Shown here: piece by piece, positions 1 to 10,294 of the stretch | How the letters are laid out: each line of letters opens with the position of its first letter | How positions within the stretch are numbered: the stretch's first letter is position 1 | NCBI GenBank assembly: GCA_032718475.1 | Contig: JAUCBJ010003096.1 | Location: 1 to 64,000 of the forward strand | Direction: 5' to 3' | Length of the DNA stretch: 64,000 nucleotides | DNA from: Nemertoderma westbladi | Taxonomy: Eukaryota > Xenacoelomorpha > Nemertodermatida > Nemertodermatidae | Made by a program: the position numbers and the translations under genes | The notes under the pieces: model-generated | What the model saw: the letters and a program-made list of their open reading frames with translations, nothing else | What the model was told of the DNA's origin: nothing | Database searches by the model: none

Positions 1-169
1 TACGCAATAAACACGAATATATTGCACTATTCTACAAAATAATCGCTAAATAATATTCTACTAAATTAAATAAAACGATTATAATAAAATTACATAGTAA
101 TACACACATAAATATAAAAATAATAAAATAATATAAAATAATAGAGTCACACGCCCACTCCGAACGATA
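1..169 (-). other. BEL1 3' noncoding region, partial
   Basis: AT-rich sequence just downstream of the BEL1 Gag-Pol stop. It aligns closely with 14335-14523 downstream of the BEL2 stop, including the A/T run and the stretch just before each stop codon. It is element sequence, not host intergenic DNA. Confidence 0.8.
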
Positions 170-3100
170 TTAAGTTGGGGAGCCCCTAGATGTCGGTTGA
201 ATTAGGGAAGTGGTCGTGGGAAGAGTTTCTTGTCTTCCATAGTTTCCGGAGAGCTCTCTGTCTCTTTCCAGTAAACATAAACGACCCACTGGGCGATTGA
301 GCTGTTGAGTCTCAAAGACTATCCCTGGTTTCTTAAAGTTACGCCGCATGACGACGAGTTCTACTGATCGCACCAAACCATCGCTCGAGATATGAGTCTC
401 GATGATACGACCTGTTTGCCATCGCTTACGTGGGAGATCGGGGTCCACAATAAGCACCATGTCTCCAGCGCTGACGTTTTCTTGCTGCGCAAACCACTTA
501 GTTCGAAGTTGTAGAGTGGGCAGGTAATGTTTCTCGAAATGGTCAGCGAAACGACGGGATAGCAACTGCATAAGTTGCCAGGTTCGACGGCAGTACTCGT
601 CTCCGTCTGTGATCTCCGATCGTGGGAGCATGGCTACGGGCTTCTTCAGTAGAAAGTGCGCGGGTGTTAGCGCTTCCAGGGAATCAGGATTTGAAGAGAC
701 TGGCATAAGCAGTCTTTCGTTGAGATAGGCGGCGATTTCCTCCATTAACGTCCGCAATAGTTCGTCGGTGAGATAAGCGCGACAAGGTACAATAAAGTGG
801 AACGCAGTCTTCACGCTCCTAATCAATCTCTCCCAACTTCCTCCCCCCCAAGGGGCGTCGGCGGCGTTGAAGGTCCAGCTAGACGCTGTTATCCTTAGCT
901 GATCGTCCACCTGTCTTTTGTTCCAGTCCTTTACGTAAGCTTGAATTTCGTTGTTGGCGCCAATGAAGTTCGTTCCCTTATCCGATCTCATCGTGTTACT
1001 GGTTCCGAAGCGAGCGATCTGTCGTCGTAAACTCAACACGAAGCTGTTGGTGGATAGATCGTTTACCATATCGAGATGGATAGCTCTACAAGTCATACAA
1101 ACGAAGATGACACACCATCTCTTGACTATAGTCCGGACACGATATACTTCAATAGGGCCAAATAAATCCACACCAGTATTAGTAAAGGGTGGTTCATAGA
1201 AGCTTACTCTTTCCCTAGGTAATTCTGCCTCTCGCTGTGTTAAAGGCCTACTGAATGCTTTCCTACAGGGTATGCAGTTCCTAAGAACTTGGTTCAGAGC
1301 CCTACGGGGTTTATAAAAATAGTAGCGAGTGCGAATTTCGCTCAGAACTCGTTCTCTACCAGCATGGTACAGTTTGCTATGAACATCTACAATCATCTTG
1401 ATTTGTATGTCAAGATTTCTAATGAGGATGGGAAACTTAGTGTCAAAGGATAATGGGGCGTTGGTCAGCCTGCCTCCAACACGTATTAACCCATCTATCA
1501 TGGTACTAGAGAAGCGATCCCTTAAGCGCATCTGCGGATTTCTTAACAACAGGAAATACTTATCGGGATCCTCATAGCATTGTAGGAGTCTCAGCATCTG
1601 TTTGTTGGTTTCATCATGCTCCTGGTAACTGATCTTCTCCTTTAGAAACCTGTCGGGTATCTTGTATTTAGGAAGATCTTTAACAACATGGACTCGTGCA
1701 GATGTTGATGGAGCATCATCACTATTGGTCTTTGTCCCGGAGTAACGATGATGAAAACATCGTTTCAAATAGGTGACGGCCTTGCAGAGCCAATTCCAGG
1801 AACTGTAGTGACGTATCACTCTCTGCAGGAGAGGTGAGAGTCCTTGCGAAATATCTGGTATTCCAGATTTCCAATCCTTGTCACGGATTTCCAAGACTTC
1901 TTTATCCGTGGCGGTGGGTTTCTGATCCAAAGCATCCTCTCCGGAAGTAAATAATACAGATAGATCAACCGCAGGTTTAAACAACTTCGATTTACTCGCT
2001 CGAGTTTTGGGTTTAACCTTCTCCGCTCCCTTGGCCTGTCTGATCTCTGCTGTTGTGAGATGGGGAGGCCATTCTTCTTCTTCTCTGTAGAGAAAGTCAG
2101 GTCCTCCTAACCATTCGGGAGTATTTACCAATTCCTTTGGAGTCGCTCCCCTGGAAGCGATGTCTGCTGGATTAATCGTTCTGGGGCAATGTCTCCATTG
2201 ATCCATCGTCGTGCGACTAAGTATGATGGCTACTCTGTTGGTAACGAAGACGCTGAACTGACAGACTTCATTGGTTATATACTCTAACACGAGTAAAGCG
2301 TCGGTCCAATAGACAGTTTTCTCTAATGGATAGTCAATCTGTTCTGTTACATTCCGGCCGATGGCTGTAGCGTATAGAGCCGCCTTTAACTCCGCTCGAG
2401 GAACTTTCAACTTGTTGTTGATTAATGCCTTAGAAGTAACCAAGGCGACTTTGATTCCATCCGGAGTCTCCACTCTTAGGTAGGCTACTATACCTATTCC
2501 CATATCGCTGGCGTCTCCAAACATATGGAGTTGATAGGAATACGTAGGGAGAACATGACCAAAATATGAACGGGAAATTATAAAATCCTCGATAGCTGGC
2601 AGAGAATCTTCCCATTTCATCCACTTCTTTAATAATTCTCCCTTAAGTGGATCGTCCCATGAGTGGTTTTCAAGCCACATTTGTTGTACCAAACTCCGAG
2701 CAATCAATATAACTGGGCTAATAAATCCCAATGGATCGAAATAAGTGCTCAGTATACTTAAACAAATCCGTTTGGTTCGAACTGGATTATCTCTCTGTTT
2801 TAGTTGGAAAAACAGGATATCTCGCTCTGTGTCCCATTTCAAGCCGAGTGTCTTGGTTTCTGGCAGATCATCTTTGATCAAATCGAGATCTTTCGCTCCT
2901 CGATCTTCCGCAGGGATCAACTCCAGAAACTCACGGGAGTTGCTGGTGAATTTCGTTAATCGAAACCCACCTCTTTTTAAGCACTCTACCGTTCCTTTAG
3001 CGACCTCAATGGCTTCCTCAACTGATGGAAGGGACTTCAGATTGTCGTCCATGTATATGTCTCGCTTGATGTTGTCGATCACTTCCTTAGAGAAGGCCTC

Positions 3101-6100
3101 TCGGTTGTCCTCTGCAGTGGTACGCACTACCGAACAGGCGTTGGAAGGGCTTGAGATTATCCCAAAGGCCTGGATGGTCATCCAGTACTCCACCGGTTTC
3201 TGGTTGAGGTCTCCTTCGGGCCACCACAGAAATCGTAGACTATCTCGATCCCTATCTAGCACCTTGACTTGTAAGAACATGCCTTCTATATCGGAGGCGA
3301 AAGCAATCGAATATTGTCTCAATCTTAAAAGAATTCCCAACAAAGATTGAAGTAAGTTGGGTCCGGGTAACAATTCAGAGTTAAGGGATTGACCCATGTA
3401 AAGAGCGGAGCCATCAAACACTACTCTCACTTCATGTGGTTTACCGGGTTTAGGAACGTAATGGTGGGTTAAGTAATACGTTCTTTCAGTCACAGGTGTT
3501 TCTTCCGGTACTCTCTCCGCGTATCCCTTACTAATAAATTTTTCCAGCTGTGTTTGATACATTGCTTTAGCTGAAGAATTAGCCGTAAGGCGTCGATGGA
3601 GTTGCGCGATTCTTTTTTCCGCCAAAGGTCTGTTATTGATGAACTTCGGTTCTCTCTTGCGAAAAGGTAAACCGACTTCATACCTGCCTTGATCTTTGAG
3701 GAAACGTGTAGTTGTCTCTTGGATCTGCTTGGCCCTTTCCTCTTCCACCGATAAGGCTTTATCGTAGGAATTGGGCTCTACCGCCTCTTGCGTAAAGAAT
3801 CGTACGGCATGTTCATCTCGAGTCTTGGCATTACAACGCTCAATGACGTCATTTAACTCGTCGTTATAAGCTTCTCGTTCAGATGGATAAAGAAGTTGAC
3901 ATAAGTTCACTTGGTTTTGCCAAGCCTCGTTTTCCTTAAGGAGATCGATGGTATTCTCCTCATCAAAAACCTGGTGAACGTCGTCGTTATCTGAGGAGTA
4001 TGGGGTTCCCTCAGTTAAATCGTCTCCCTCACTAGTATCATCTTCCCATTCACTCACTTGGCAGACGAGCTCTTGCGGTAGTCTTTCTCTGAGTGTTCTA
4101 CGGGAAGGGCCAGTAAAGTACCAACCTACTCTAGTTCTTACCGCATAGGTCTGTAGTGGCTGCGGTTGAGCAGGCCGTTTCTCCAATGTCTCGAGCGCCT
4201 CATGCGCGTTTTGGCCGATGAGTATTTGCACTCCAGGATAATCAGTCTGGAATCGAGGTATCTTAAGATGTTGGATGCTCTCATCCTCGTCCCAATTATA
4301 AAGGTCTGCTTGAGTAGTAGCGAAGTTCTTTATAGCCACCATTTTCACTGACCTTATGCTATGTTCTCCTAGTTCGTCCTGGGGGGTGGACAACGCTCCT
4401 ACATAATAATCCGCTGTTATTGTAGATTTCCAAACTTGCATAATTCCTGACATGTTTAGCTTAGTTCGGAACTTGGGTTGTCCATCGAATATGTCTTCGG
4501 CTAGTTCTTTATCAATGAATGTTCCTGTGCTGCCGGAGTCCAGGAGGGCGTTCACTACATAACTCCGTTTAGGTCCGTGAACCCTTACCTGCACCACAGG
4601 AAACTCTCGGATCCCTACATTGGAAGATGGCTCTTTCCAAGAAGGTTGTCGATCAGAAGTAGTTAGAGTGAGGTCGCTGTCTGTATCTTTTTCATATGTG
4701 AGTGCTCGATACACTGCGGTATTTATCATGTAACAGGATTCGTTTTTGTCGGAGAACTCGTCCGTATAGAATCCTTCCATCTCAGATTGATCAGTGTCGT
4801 TCACATCACTGAATTGGACATGTAGTTCAGAATCACTTACCTGACTCGGACTATTTCGCTCGAATTCAGCGTGCAACAAGATATGATGTTTCGCACCGCA
4901 ATTGGCACATCTTGTGTCAGAGTAACAGGTTCGCCGCTGGTGTCCTTGTCTGAGGCAATTATAGCACAACCGCTTGTCCCACATGACTTCACGTCTCTCA
5001 GTTAATGATTTCTTTAGAAATTCATCACACATATTTAAGCGATGGGTCCCATCACATAGCGCACATTTCGGTTTGATGTTACTCACCTTACTCTGAGTGA
5101 CATTGTGTACACTTGTTTTTTCTTCGGGCTTTCTCACCTGAATTCTCTTGGGAGACGTAGGAGGAGTTTTTCTTACCTGTTCTCTCCTGTCATTTGTTCG
5201 AGACTTAAATTTACTTACCTGATCTCTAGGCATTTTATTTACGTAATAAGCGCGGTCAGTGTCTTTCCCGCTATCTTCTCCTTGAGAAGTCTGGCTTTCG
5301 CCATCATCTGTATAACACACTGGTGTTACCTTTCTCCTAGCGACGGGTTTTTCACTTACCTTGTTTTCCGGTGTCTTCTCTCTGGACAGTTTCAGGAGCT
5401 GCAATTTCACTTCTCCATCTAGGAATGACATGAGATCAGCCATGGTAGGGTCTCTTTGTTGTTGTTCCATCATATATAACACTTTCTTATCCCAGCGTGT
5501 ACCTACTCCACCCTTCGGTAAAGTAGAAGCTACTGCTCTAATAACCATAGTGTTCTGATACTCATGAGACTTACCTAGCCAATCTAATTGTCTGCAGATC
5601 TCCTGAATCTCATCGGAAAACTCTATAATTCCGCTGCTAATAAACTTTCGGGGCGCTACCAACTTTGCATACAAATACCCAGCTATGTTATTCCTATTAC
5701 CATACCTGATGTTAAGTGTATCCCAAACTTGTCTTAATCCGTCTGGATGTCCAATAAACTTTAACGCCATTAACTTGGGAGATCCTTCCAAGCATTCGAT
5801 GAGGAATCTAAGTTTCTCTCCATTAGATAGCACAGAGTTCTGTATGTTATCTTTGTAATATTCATTAAAAGGTAACCATTTCATCTCATCTCCATTGAAC
5901 TTGACGATCTCTCCCAACTTTACCGCATGCCGGGCTTCGGTTCTAGCCATTTGACGCGTAAAACTTTCTTGGGCCATCGTGTTATTTAATATCGAATTAT
6001 CGGTATATAAATTTCTCGGATTATGATCCGTTCTATATGGAATATCATTATCAACAGGTCTATAATTACCCTTAATAGGGTTCACTATAGGAGTTTCTAC

Positions 6101-8263
6101 TTCGCTAGCAGTATAGATGCGTGTAGGCTCCACACCTTGCGCATGCGATACTTCAGACCTAACAGGTTGACACATTGTTACAGAGGGTGGTGGTATACCC
6201 TTTTGTGTATTTACTAATTTATCGCGTTCTAGCGCGATACTTTGCTGCACTTCTTGCAACTCTAGCCTACTTTCCCTTACTGTGCCTTTGAATTGTTGAA
6301 CAGTCTCCTGCATCTGTCCGAGCAGGAGATCCATCCCCCGTCGTCTCTCGTCCACCCATTCGACCGCCGAAGCGGGAGTCGCCAACGTTGTAGCGGGCGG
6401 ACGAGGGACAACGGGCGACAAATCATGAATATTTCGCTTGGGGTCCAGGACCTGAACTGTCTCCTGGGCAGTTCTACGGGGCACAGGTAGCTTAGTGCTA
6501 TGCAGAGGGAATTTAGAGGTAGTTTCAGGGAGCACAGGTGTGTCTATCACCGAAGGGGTGATTTCAAGAACAGGCCTAATTATTTCAGGCTCATCTATTA
6601 TAGTAGGGTGTCTTTCTATTTTAATTATTTGGTCTGTGGGCTCTGTACTACCTAAGTTGGTGTTATTTAGTTGCCTTCTAACAGCTGGAGGCAAATCAGG
6701 CAATTTCTGACGGTGGAATGTTCTTTTACGTCTGCTTAGACGAGATCTATTTCCTTTGCCTTCAGTATCGGTGGTATCGCCTTCCTCAGATGATGTATAT
6801 CCCTGACTTTTGGGAGTAGATCGATTCATCATCTGCATATTACTAGCTGTTAACTGTTTATTTATGCAGTCTTGATTCTCTTGAATGTTTTCCAATTCTA
6901 ATTGGTTGGTTTCTTCGGCCGCTTTTGCCTCTGCCGCTGCCGCTTTTGCCTCGGCCGCTGCCTCTGCCGCTGCCGCTTTTCTTTCAGCTTCGGCCGCCTT
7001 TGCCTCTGCCGCTGCCGCTTTTGCCTCGGCCACTGCCTCTGCCGCTGCCGCTTTTCTTTCTGCTTCTGCAGCTACCACTGCTGCTTTCTTTCTGTCTTCT
7101 ATACGTTTTTTCTTTACTTGCTCTTCTTGGACTCGTGTGATGCGGAGTTGTTCATCAAATTTAGCCTGGTTCGCAGCCCTCATTTCCACATCGATTGCGT
7201 CCAGCACAAGCTTGGTTCCTTCACTATTAGGGCTAAGCCCCTCTAACCTTCTCCTCAACTTGTCATCACCTAAAAAACGTTGATAGTCTGACAGATAGAT
7301 GTCAATGGCATCCTTCTTATGCGGCTTCTCTGCCGTCGCTTCACTTTCCACTTGGGAAAAAGTAGCGTCTGTTGATTCTCCATGGGTTGAGCGCTCCTCC
7401 AGCTGAGCTTTCCACTGAGCTGTTCCTTGAACCTGGCGAATCACCCGTTGAAACCAAGTCTTTACGGCAACTTGCAACGACGTGTCTTGTCTTCTTTTAG
7501 AAGCCTCTTCAAAGGCTGATAATATTAGCCTGATTCGCAGAATTCTTTCTCTAACTTGATAAAGCAGTTGTCCCTGCTCTTGAGGTCCTTGAGGTTGTTG
7601 TAACAGTTGTTTTTCTATTCGCTCCATAGAGCTGAAGAATCCCTGTGCGTATCCGGCTGCAGACCTCTTCCACACAGCTGGATCGATGGTTTCCTTGGCT
7701 ACTCCCATCCGGTGTATGTCCTCCCAGGCAGCTTCTGATAAATCAAACGGGAGTCCGGGTCCGGGGAAGTTCCATTGCGACTCGACAATAGACTTCAGTT
7801 CTTCCCTCGTGTATCCCGCATAACTATCTTTAGTTGATCGCTGACTTCTCGCCCAATCGATCTGGTGTTCTTCCACCGCAATTAATAACCTAGTGAGTAC
7901 GGCTGCAGGAAGGATGAGAAGGGGATCCGAATAAACCGCTTCCGTCATCTTTGCTCCGCGCTCGGGTGTCAGCTCTACAGTATCCTCACTACTGGAGCTG
8001 TTGGGCCGTTGAGAAATAAGTTCTTGGCTAGCGGGTTGTTGCTGTTCTGCTGCTTCTTGGTCCCGCTTGACCTGAGCTCGAGTGCCTATGATAGACCTAC
8101 GATGTTGGACCAGCCTAGGTTCTGTTATTACTACAGGAGGGATGACCTTCCTCACAGTGGGAGGTGAACTGAACTTACGACTAGACGGTTCTATGCCTCT
8201 ATCTGAGTCGCAGATAGTTACATCTAATAAACTGTCTGACAGGTTCTGCTTAGTATCAGACAT
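170..8263 (-). CDS. gag-pol: BEL/Pao Gag-Pol polyprotein, intact (2697 aa)
   Basis: One uninterrupted frame. An N-terminal region of about 290 residues is followed by an Ala/Glu/Lys-rich helical repeat (about 398-450) and the Pao-type Gag homology region (about 785-930, containing FNGDEMKWLPF). Three zinc-knuckle-like motifs follow (about 1067-1132; the middle one is CYNCLRQGHQRRTC). Then come an aspartic protease DSGSTG (D near 1242), RT with YMDD (near 1737), RNase H with GDAS (near 1917), and integrase with a His/CIPC zinc site (2290-2335) and D, D, E in GVDLFGP, SDKGTNF and GGSWERL (near 2367, 2426, 2478). The C-terminal basic domain is of DUF5641 type. All catalytic motifs are present and there is no stop, so the protein could be active. 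The ATG at 8263 is shared with BEL2 and BEL3 (start MSD-K), supporting this start. Expected products are capsid, protease, RT and integrase of a virus-like particle. Confidence 0.95.
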   Translation of the reverse strand: MSDTKQNLSDSLLDVTICDSDRGIEPSSRKFSSPPTVRKVIPPVVITEPRLVQHRRSIIGTRAQVKRDQEAAEQQQPASQELISQRPNSSSSEDTVELTPERGAKMTEAVYSDPLLILPAAVLTRLLIAVEEHQIDWARSQRSTKDSYAGYTREELKSIVESQWNFPGPGLPFDLSEAAWEDIHRMGVAKETIDPAVWKRSAAGYAQGFFSSMERIEKQLLQQPQGPQEQGQLLYQVRERILRIRLILSAFEEASKRRQDTSLQVAVKTWFQRVIRQVQGTAQWKAQLEERSTHGESTDATFSQVESEATAEKPHKKDAIDIYLSDYQRFLGDDKLRRRLEGLSPNSEGTKLVLDAIDVEMRAANQAKFDEQLRITRVQEEQVKKKRIEDRKKAAVVAAEAERKAAAAEAVAEAKAAAAEAKAAEAERKAAAAEAAAEAKAAAAEAKAAEETNQLELENIQENQDCINKQLTASNMQMMNRSTPKSQGYTSSEEGDTTDTEGKGNRSRLSRRKRTFHRQKLPDLPPAVRRQLNNTNLGSTEPTDQIIKIERHPTIIDEPEIIRPVLEITPSVIDTPVLPETTSKFPLHSTKLPVPRRTAQETVQVLDPKRNIHDLSPVVPRPPATTLATPASAVEWVDERRRGMDLLLGQMQETVQQFKGTVRESRLELQEVQQSIALERDKLVNTQKGIPPPSVTMCQPVRSEVSHAQGVEPTRIYTASEVETPIVNPIKGNYRPVDNDIPYRTDHNPRNLYTDNSILNNTMAQESFTRQMARTEARHAVKLGEIVKFNGDEMKWLPFNEYYKDNIQNSVLSNGEKLRFLIECLEGSPKLMALKFIGHPDGLRQVWDTLNIRYGNRNNIAGYLYAKLVAPRKFISSGIIEFSDEIQEICRQLDWLGKSHEYQNTMVIRAVASTLPKGGVGTRWDKKVLYMMEQQQRDPTMADLMSFLDGEVKLQLLKLSREKTPENKVSEKPVARRKVTPVCYTDDGESQTSQGEDSGKDTDRAYYVNKMPRDQVSKFKSRTNDRREQVRKTPPTSPKRIQVRKPEEKTSVHNVTQSKVSNIKPKCALCDGTHRLNMCDEFLKKSLTERREVMWDKRLCYNCLRQGHQRRTCYSDTRCANCGAKHHILLHAEFERNSPSQVSDSELHVQFSDVNDTDQSEMEGFYTDEFSDKNESCYMINTAVYRALTYEKDTDSDLTLTTSDRQPSWKEPSSNVGIREFPVVQVRVHGPKRSYVVNALLDSGSTGTFIDKELAEDIFDGQPKFRTKLNMSGIMQVWKSTITADYYVGALSTPQDELGEHSIRSVKMVAIKNFATTQADLYNWDEDESIQHLKIPRFQTDYPGVQILIGQNAHEALETLEKRPAQPQPLQTYAVRTRVGWYFTGPSRRTLRERLPQELVCQVSEWEDDTSEGDDLTEGTPYSSDNDDVHQVFDEENTIDLLKENEAWQNQVNLCQLLYPSEREAYNDELNDVIERCNAKTRDEHAVRFFTQEAVEPNSYDKALSVEEERAKQIQETTTRFLKDQGRYEVGLPFRKREPKFINNRPLAEKRIAQLHRRLTANSSAKAMYQTQLEKFISKGYAERVPEETPVTERTYYLTHHYVPKPGKPHEVRVVFDGSALYMGQSLNSELLPGPNLLQSLLGILLRLRQYSIAFASDIEGMFLQVKVLDRDRDSLRFLWWPEGDLNQKPVEYWMTIQAFGIISSPSNACSVVRTTAEDNREAFSKEVIDNIKRDIYMDDNLKSLPSVEEAIEVAKGTVECLKRGGFRLTKFTSNSREFLELIPAEDRGAKDLDLIKDDLPETKTLGLKWDTERDILFFQLKQRDNPVRTKRICLSILSTYFDPLGFISPVILIARSLVQQMWLENHSWDDPLKGELLKKWMKWEDSLPAIEDFIISRSYFGHVLPTYSYQLHMFGDASDMGIGIVAYLRVETPDGIKVALVTSKALINNKLKVPRAELKAALYATAIGRNVTEQIDYPLEKTVYWTDALLVLEYITNEVCQFSVFVTNRVAIILSRTTMDQWRHCPRTINPADIASRGATPKELVNTPEWLGGPDFLYREEEEWPPHLTTAEIRQAKGAEKVKPKTRASKSKLFKPAVDLSVLFTSGEDALDQKPTATDKEVLEIRDKDWKSGIPDISQGLSPLLQRVIRHYSSWNWLCKAVTYLKRCFHHRYSGTKTNSDDAPSTSARVHVVKDLPKYKIPDRFLKEKISYQEHDETNKQMLRLLQCYEDPDKYFLLLRNPQMRLRDRFSSTMIDGLIRVGGRLTNAPLSFDTKFPILIRNLDIQIKMIVDVHSKLYHAGRERVLSEIRTRYYFYKPRRALNQVLRNCIPCRKAFSRPLTQREAELPRERVSFYEPPFTNTGVDLFGPIEVYRVRTIVKRWCVIFVCMTCRAIHLDMVNDLSTNSFVLSLRRQIARFGTSNTMRSDKGTNFIGANNEIQAYVKDWNKRQVDDQLRITASSWTFNAADAPWGGGSWERLIRSVKTAFHFIVPCRAYLTDELLRTLMEEIAAYLNERLLMPVSSNPDSLEALTPAHFLLKKPVAMLPRSEITDGDEYCRRTWQLMQLLSRRFADHFEKHYLPTLQLRTKWFAQQENVSAGDMVLIVDPDLPRKRWQTGRIIETHISSDGLVRSVELVVMRRNFKKPGIVFETQQLNRPVGRLCLLERDRELSGNYGRQETLPTTTSLIQPTSRGSPT

Positions 8264-9579
8264 GTTTATGGATACAGTTGAATGCCTACTGCTATATTAC
8301 AGTCTAAGCAAGTCTAGTAATTCAGTATTAACTGCTAGCCTAGTAATTAATTACCGATACTACTACTCAGTGTAGCGTGGTATATATAATATATTAGAAT
8401 ACCGGTATGCTTATAGTATATATAACTATTATTGCAGACTAGGTTTATCACAGAATACTGGTATAATTTTAGCACAAATATATATAAATATATAATAGGC
8501 CTATCGGGAATACCGGTATACAGCTTACAGTTTTGTAGTATATATAATTATAATTCTGGACTAGAATTAATTATAAAGTACCGGTATAATTTCAGCCTAA
8601 ATTTATAGAAATAAAGATAATAGGCCTATCGTAAATACCGGTATATCAATTATTTTAAATAATTGAATTTCTGAATTTTAGGGTTACTTGGTTACTTTAC
8701 TTACTTTATTACCGTTTTTTGAGCAGTAATCCAACTGATATTGAGACCTAATGGTTGTATGGTAGGCCTACTATTTCTAAATCGTTAGATTTGATTTATA
8801 ATATATATATATACCCGTTTTAATGGGTTTTGTCAATGTTTGAAATAAATGTTATTATTTCTGGAGAGTAATCACTACACAAAGCGGTGCGCTTTCAGTG
8901 AAGTGTTACTTATAGGATACTAAAACAAATAATTCTAATTTACCTAAGTTACTTAATACTACAAATTACGTACGATTCGGGTGAGATTACAATCTCTAAA
9001 TAAACACAAAAATTTACAAAAAACACAAAATACGAATTTTTTAGGGTAATTTTACAAGAAGTCTACAAACCAGCCTAACAAAGGGTTAGAAATCTGGTTA
9101 TTACAACGGACAGGGTACTACGGTATTTGAAAATAATAAGTAGTAGTAAATACACTGCGTTGTCCAGATAGGAAAATACCACCGCCTGACGACCTATAGC
9201 CGTATCGCTATAGGTACTACGTTATGTATCACGGAGTGTTCCTACCTAGAAGTTAATAGGGCTAATCGAACGTGCCTATCAACCACTTTACAACACAAAT
9301 ATAATGCCTACACTAATTACTTTCGGAAAGCACTGTACACTACACCCTAAATTAGGTACGAGTACTTGTACAACAGATAATCAGTAGTTAAAAATACTTG
9401 AACAGCTAAAAGAACCACGGCATCTGCTGGAGTGACTGGTGCACAAAATCACCAGTCTTTACCTACGCCAAGCAGCCCGTGTAGTACCAGGGTTAATTTA
9501 ACTATAGCGGTATGTATAACAAACACAATTATTGTAGGAACAAACTTGGGGAATGAATGTTGCGAATAATCGCATAAAC

Positions 9580-10160
9580 TCTGAATAATAAATATTACGC
9601 TACGCGTACAAACCACTCAAACAAAATGCAGACCAAATACTGACAGACTACTATCCAGCCTAAATAAACTACAGGACATGCAGACTCCGAAATGATTAGG
9701 TAGTATGCGTTCTAACCCAGTAGTACGACTTATTCTTTAGTTGGGGGTTTACCTTACAGCATTGGCTGCCCCTACTTCCTAACCGTTCTTTATCGGACAG
9801 AGGCTCTACACACACTGCAATCCGTTCAGACCTAATAACAGCCAGACAACTATCCAGCCTACAAATTATCTAAATAAATATTATACGCTACCCGTACAGA
9901 CTTACACAAACAAAGTACAGACTAAACGATGGCAGACTACTCTCAAGCCTAAATAAACTACAGGACATGCAGACTCCGAAATGATTAGGTAGTATGCGTT
10001 CTAACCCAGTAGTACGACTTATTCTTTAGTTGGGGGTTTACCTTACAGCATTGGCTGCCCCTACTTCCTAACCGTTCTTTATCGGACAGATGATCTACAC
10101 ACACTGCAATCCGTTCAGACTTAACAACAATCAGACAACAGCTCAGCCTACAAATTGTCT
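9580..10160 (-). repeat. 289-bp direct repeat in BEL1 leader
   Basis: Two adjacent copies, offset 289 bp (for example ACAGGACATGCAGACTCCG at 9671 and 9960). They share a 100-bp highly conserved core including the run CTTTAGTTGGGGG. The same duplication with the same offset is present in BEL2, so it predates the split of the two subfamilies. Confidence 0.85.
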
Positions 10161-10289
10161 GTACAATCTGATCAGGCTTACACGCCTTCTGTTCAATACT
10201 GGCCTACAAACAAATAAAACTTGACAGAAATAAGTAAAAATCTCAATAAAAAACCAGGGCGGGCCCTCCCTGATTAATTATTAAGGCCT

Positions 10290-10294
10290 ACCGG
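10290..10294. repeat. Target site duplication of BEL2, left copy (ACCGG)
   Basis: ACCGG directly precedes the LTR end TGTTCGCG at 10295 and recurs directly after the other LTR at 21970-21974. The homologous unbroken site in the BEL2 leader near 20590 reads CCTACCGGTATAC, with a single ACCGG. Confidence 0.9.

Larger units (their letters stand above)
8264..10294 (-). other. BEL1 5' leader, Gag-proximal part
   Basis: About 2 kb without a long ORF between the Gag-Pol ATG and the nested BEL2 element. It aligns along its length with the BEL2 leader (18574-20590), with small indels. TACCGGTAT motifs are frequent, and it carries a 289-bp direct repeat. It would hold packaging and translation signals by analogy with other LTR elements; none can be pinpointed. 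Confidence 0.8.

Noticed and set aside
2745-3350. 201-codon plus-strand ORF inside BEL1 pol
   Set aside because: Antisense shadow of the RT region, without recognisable motifs.
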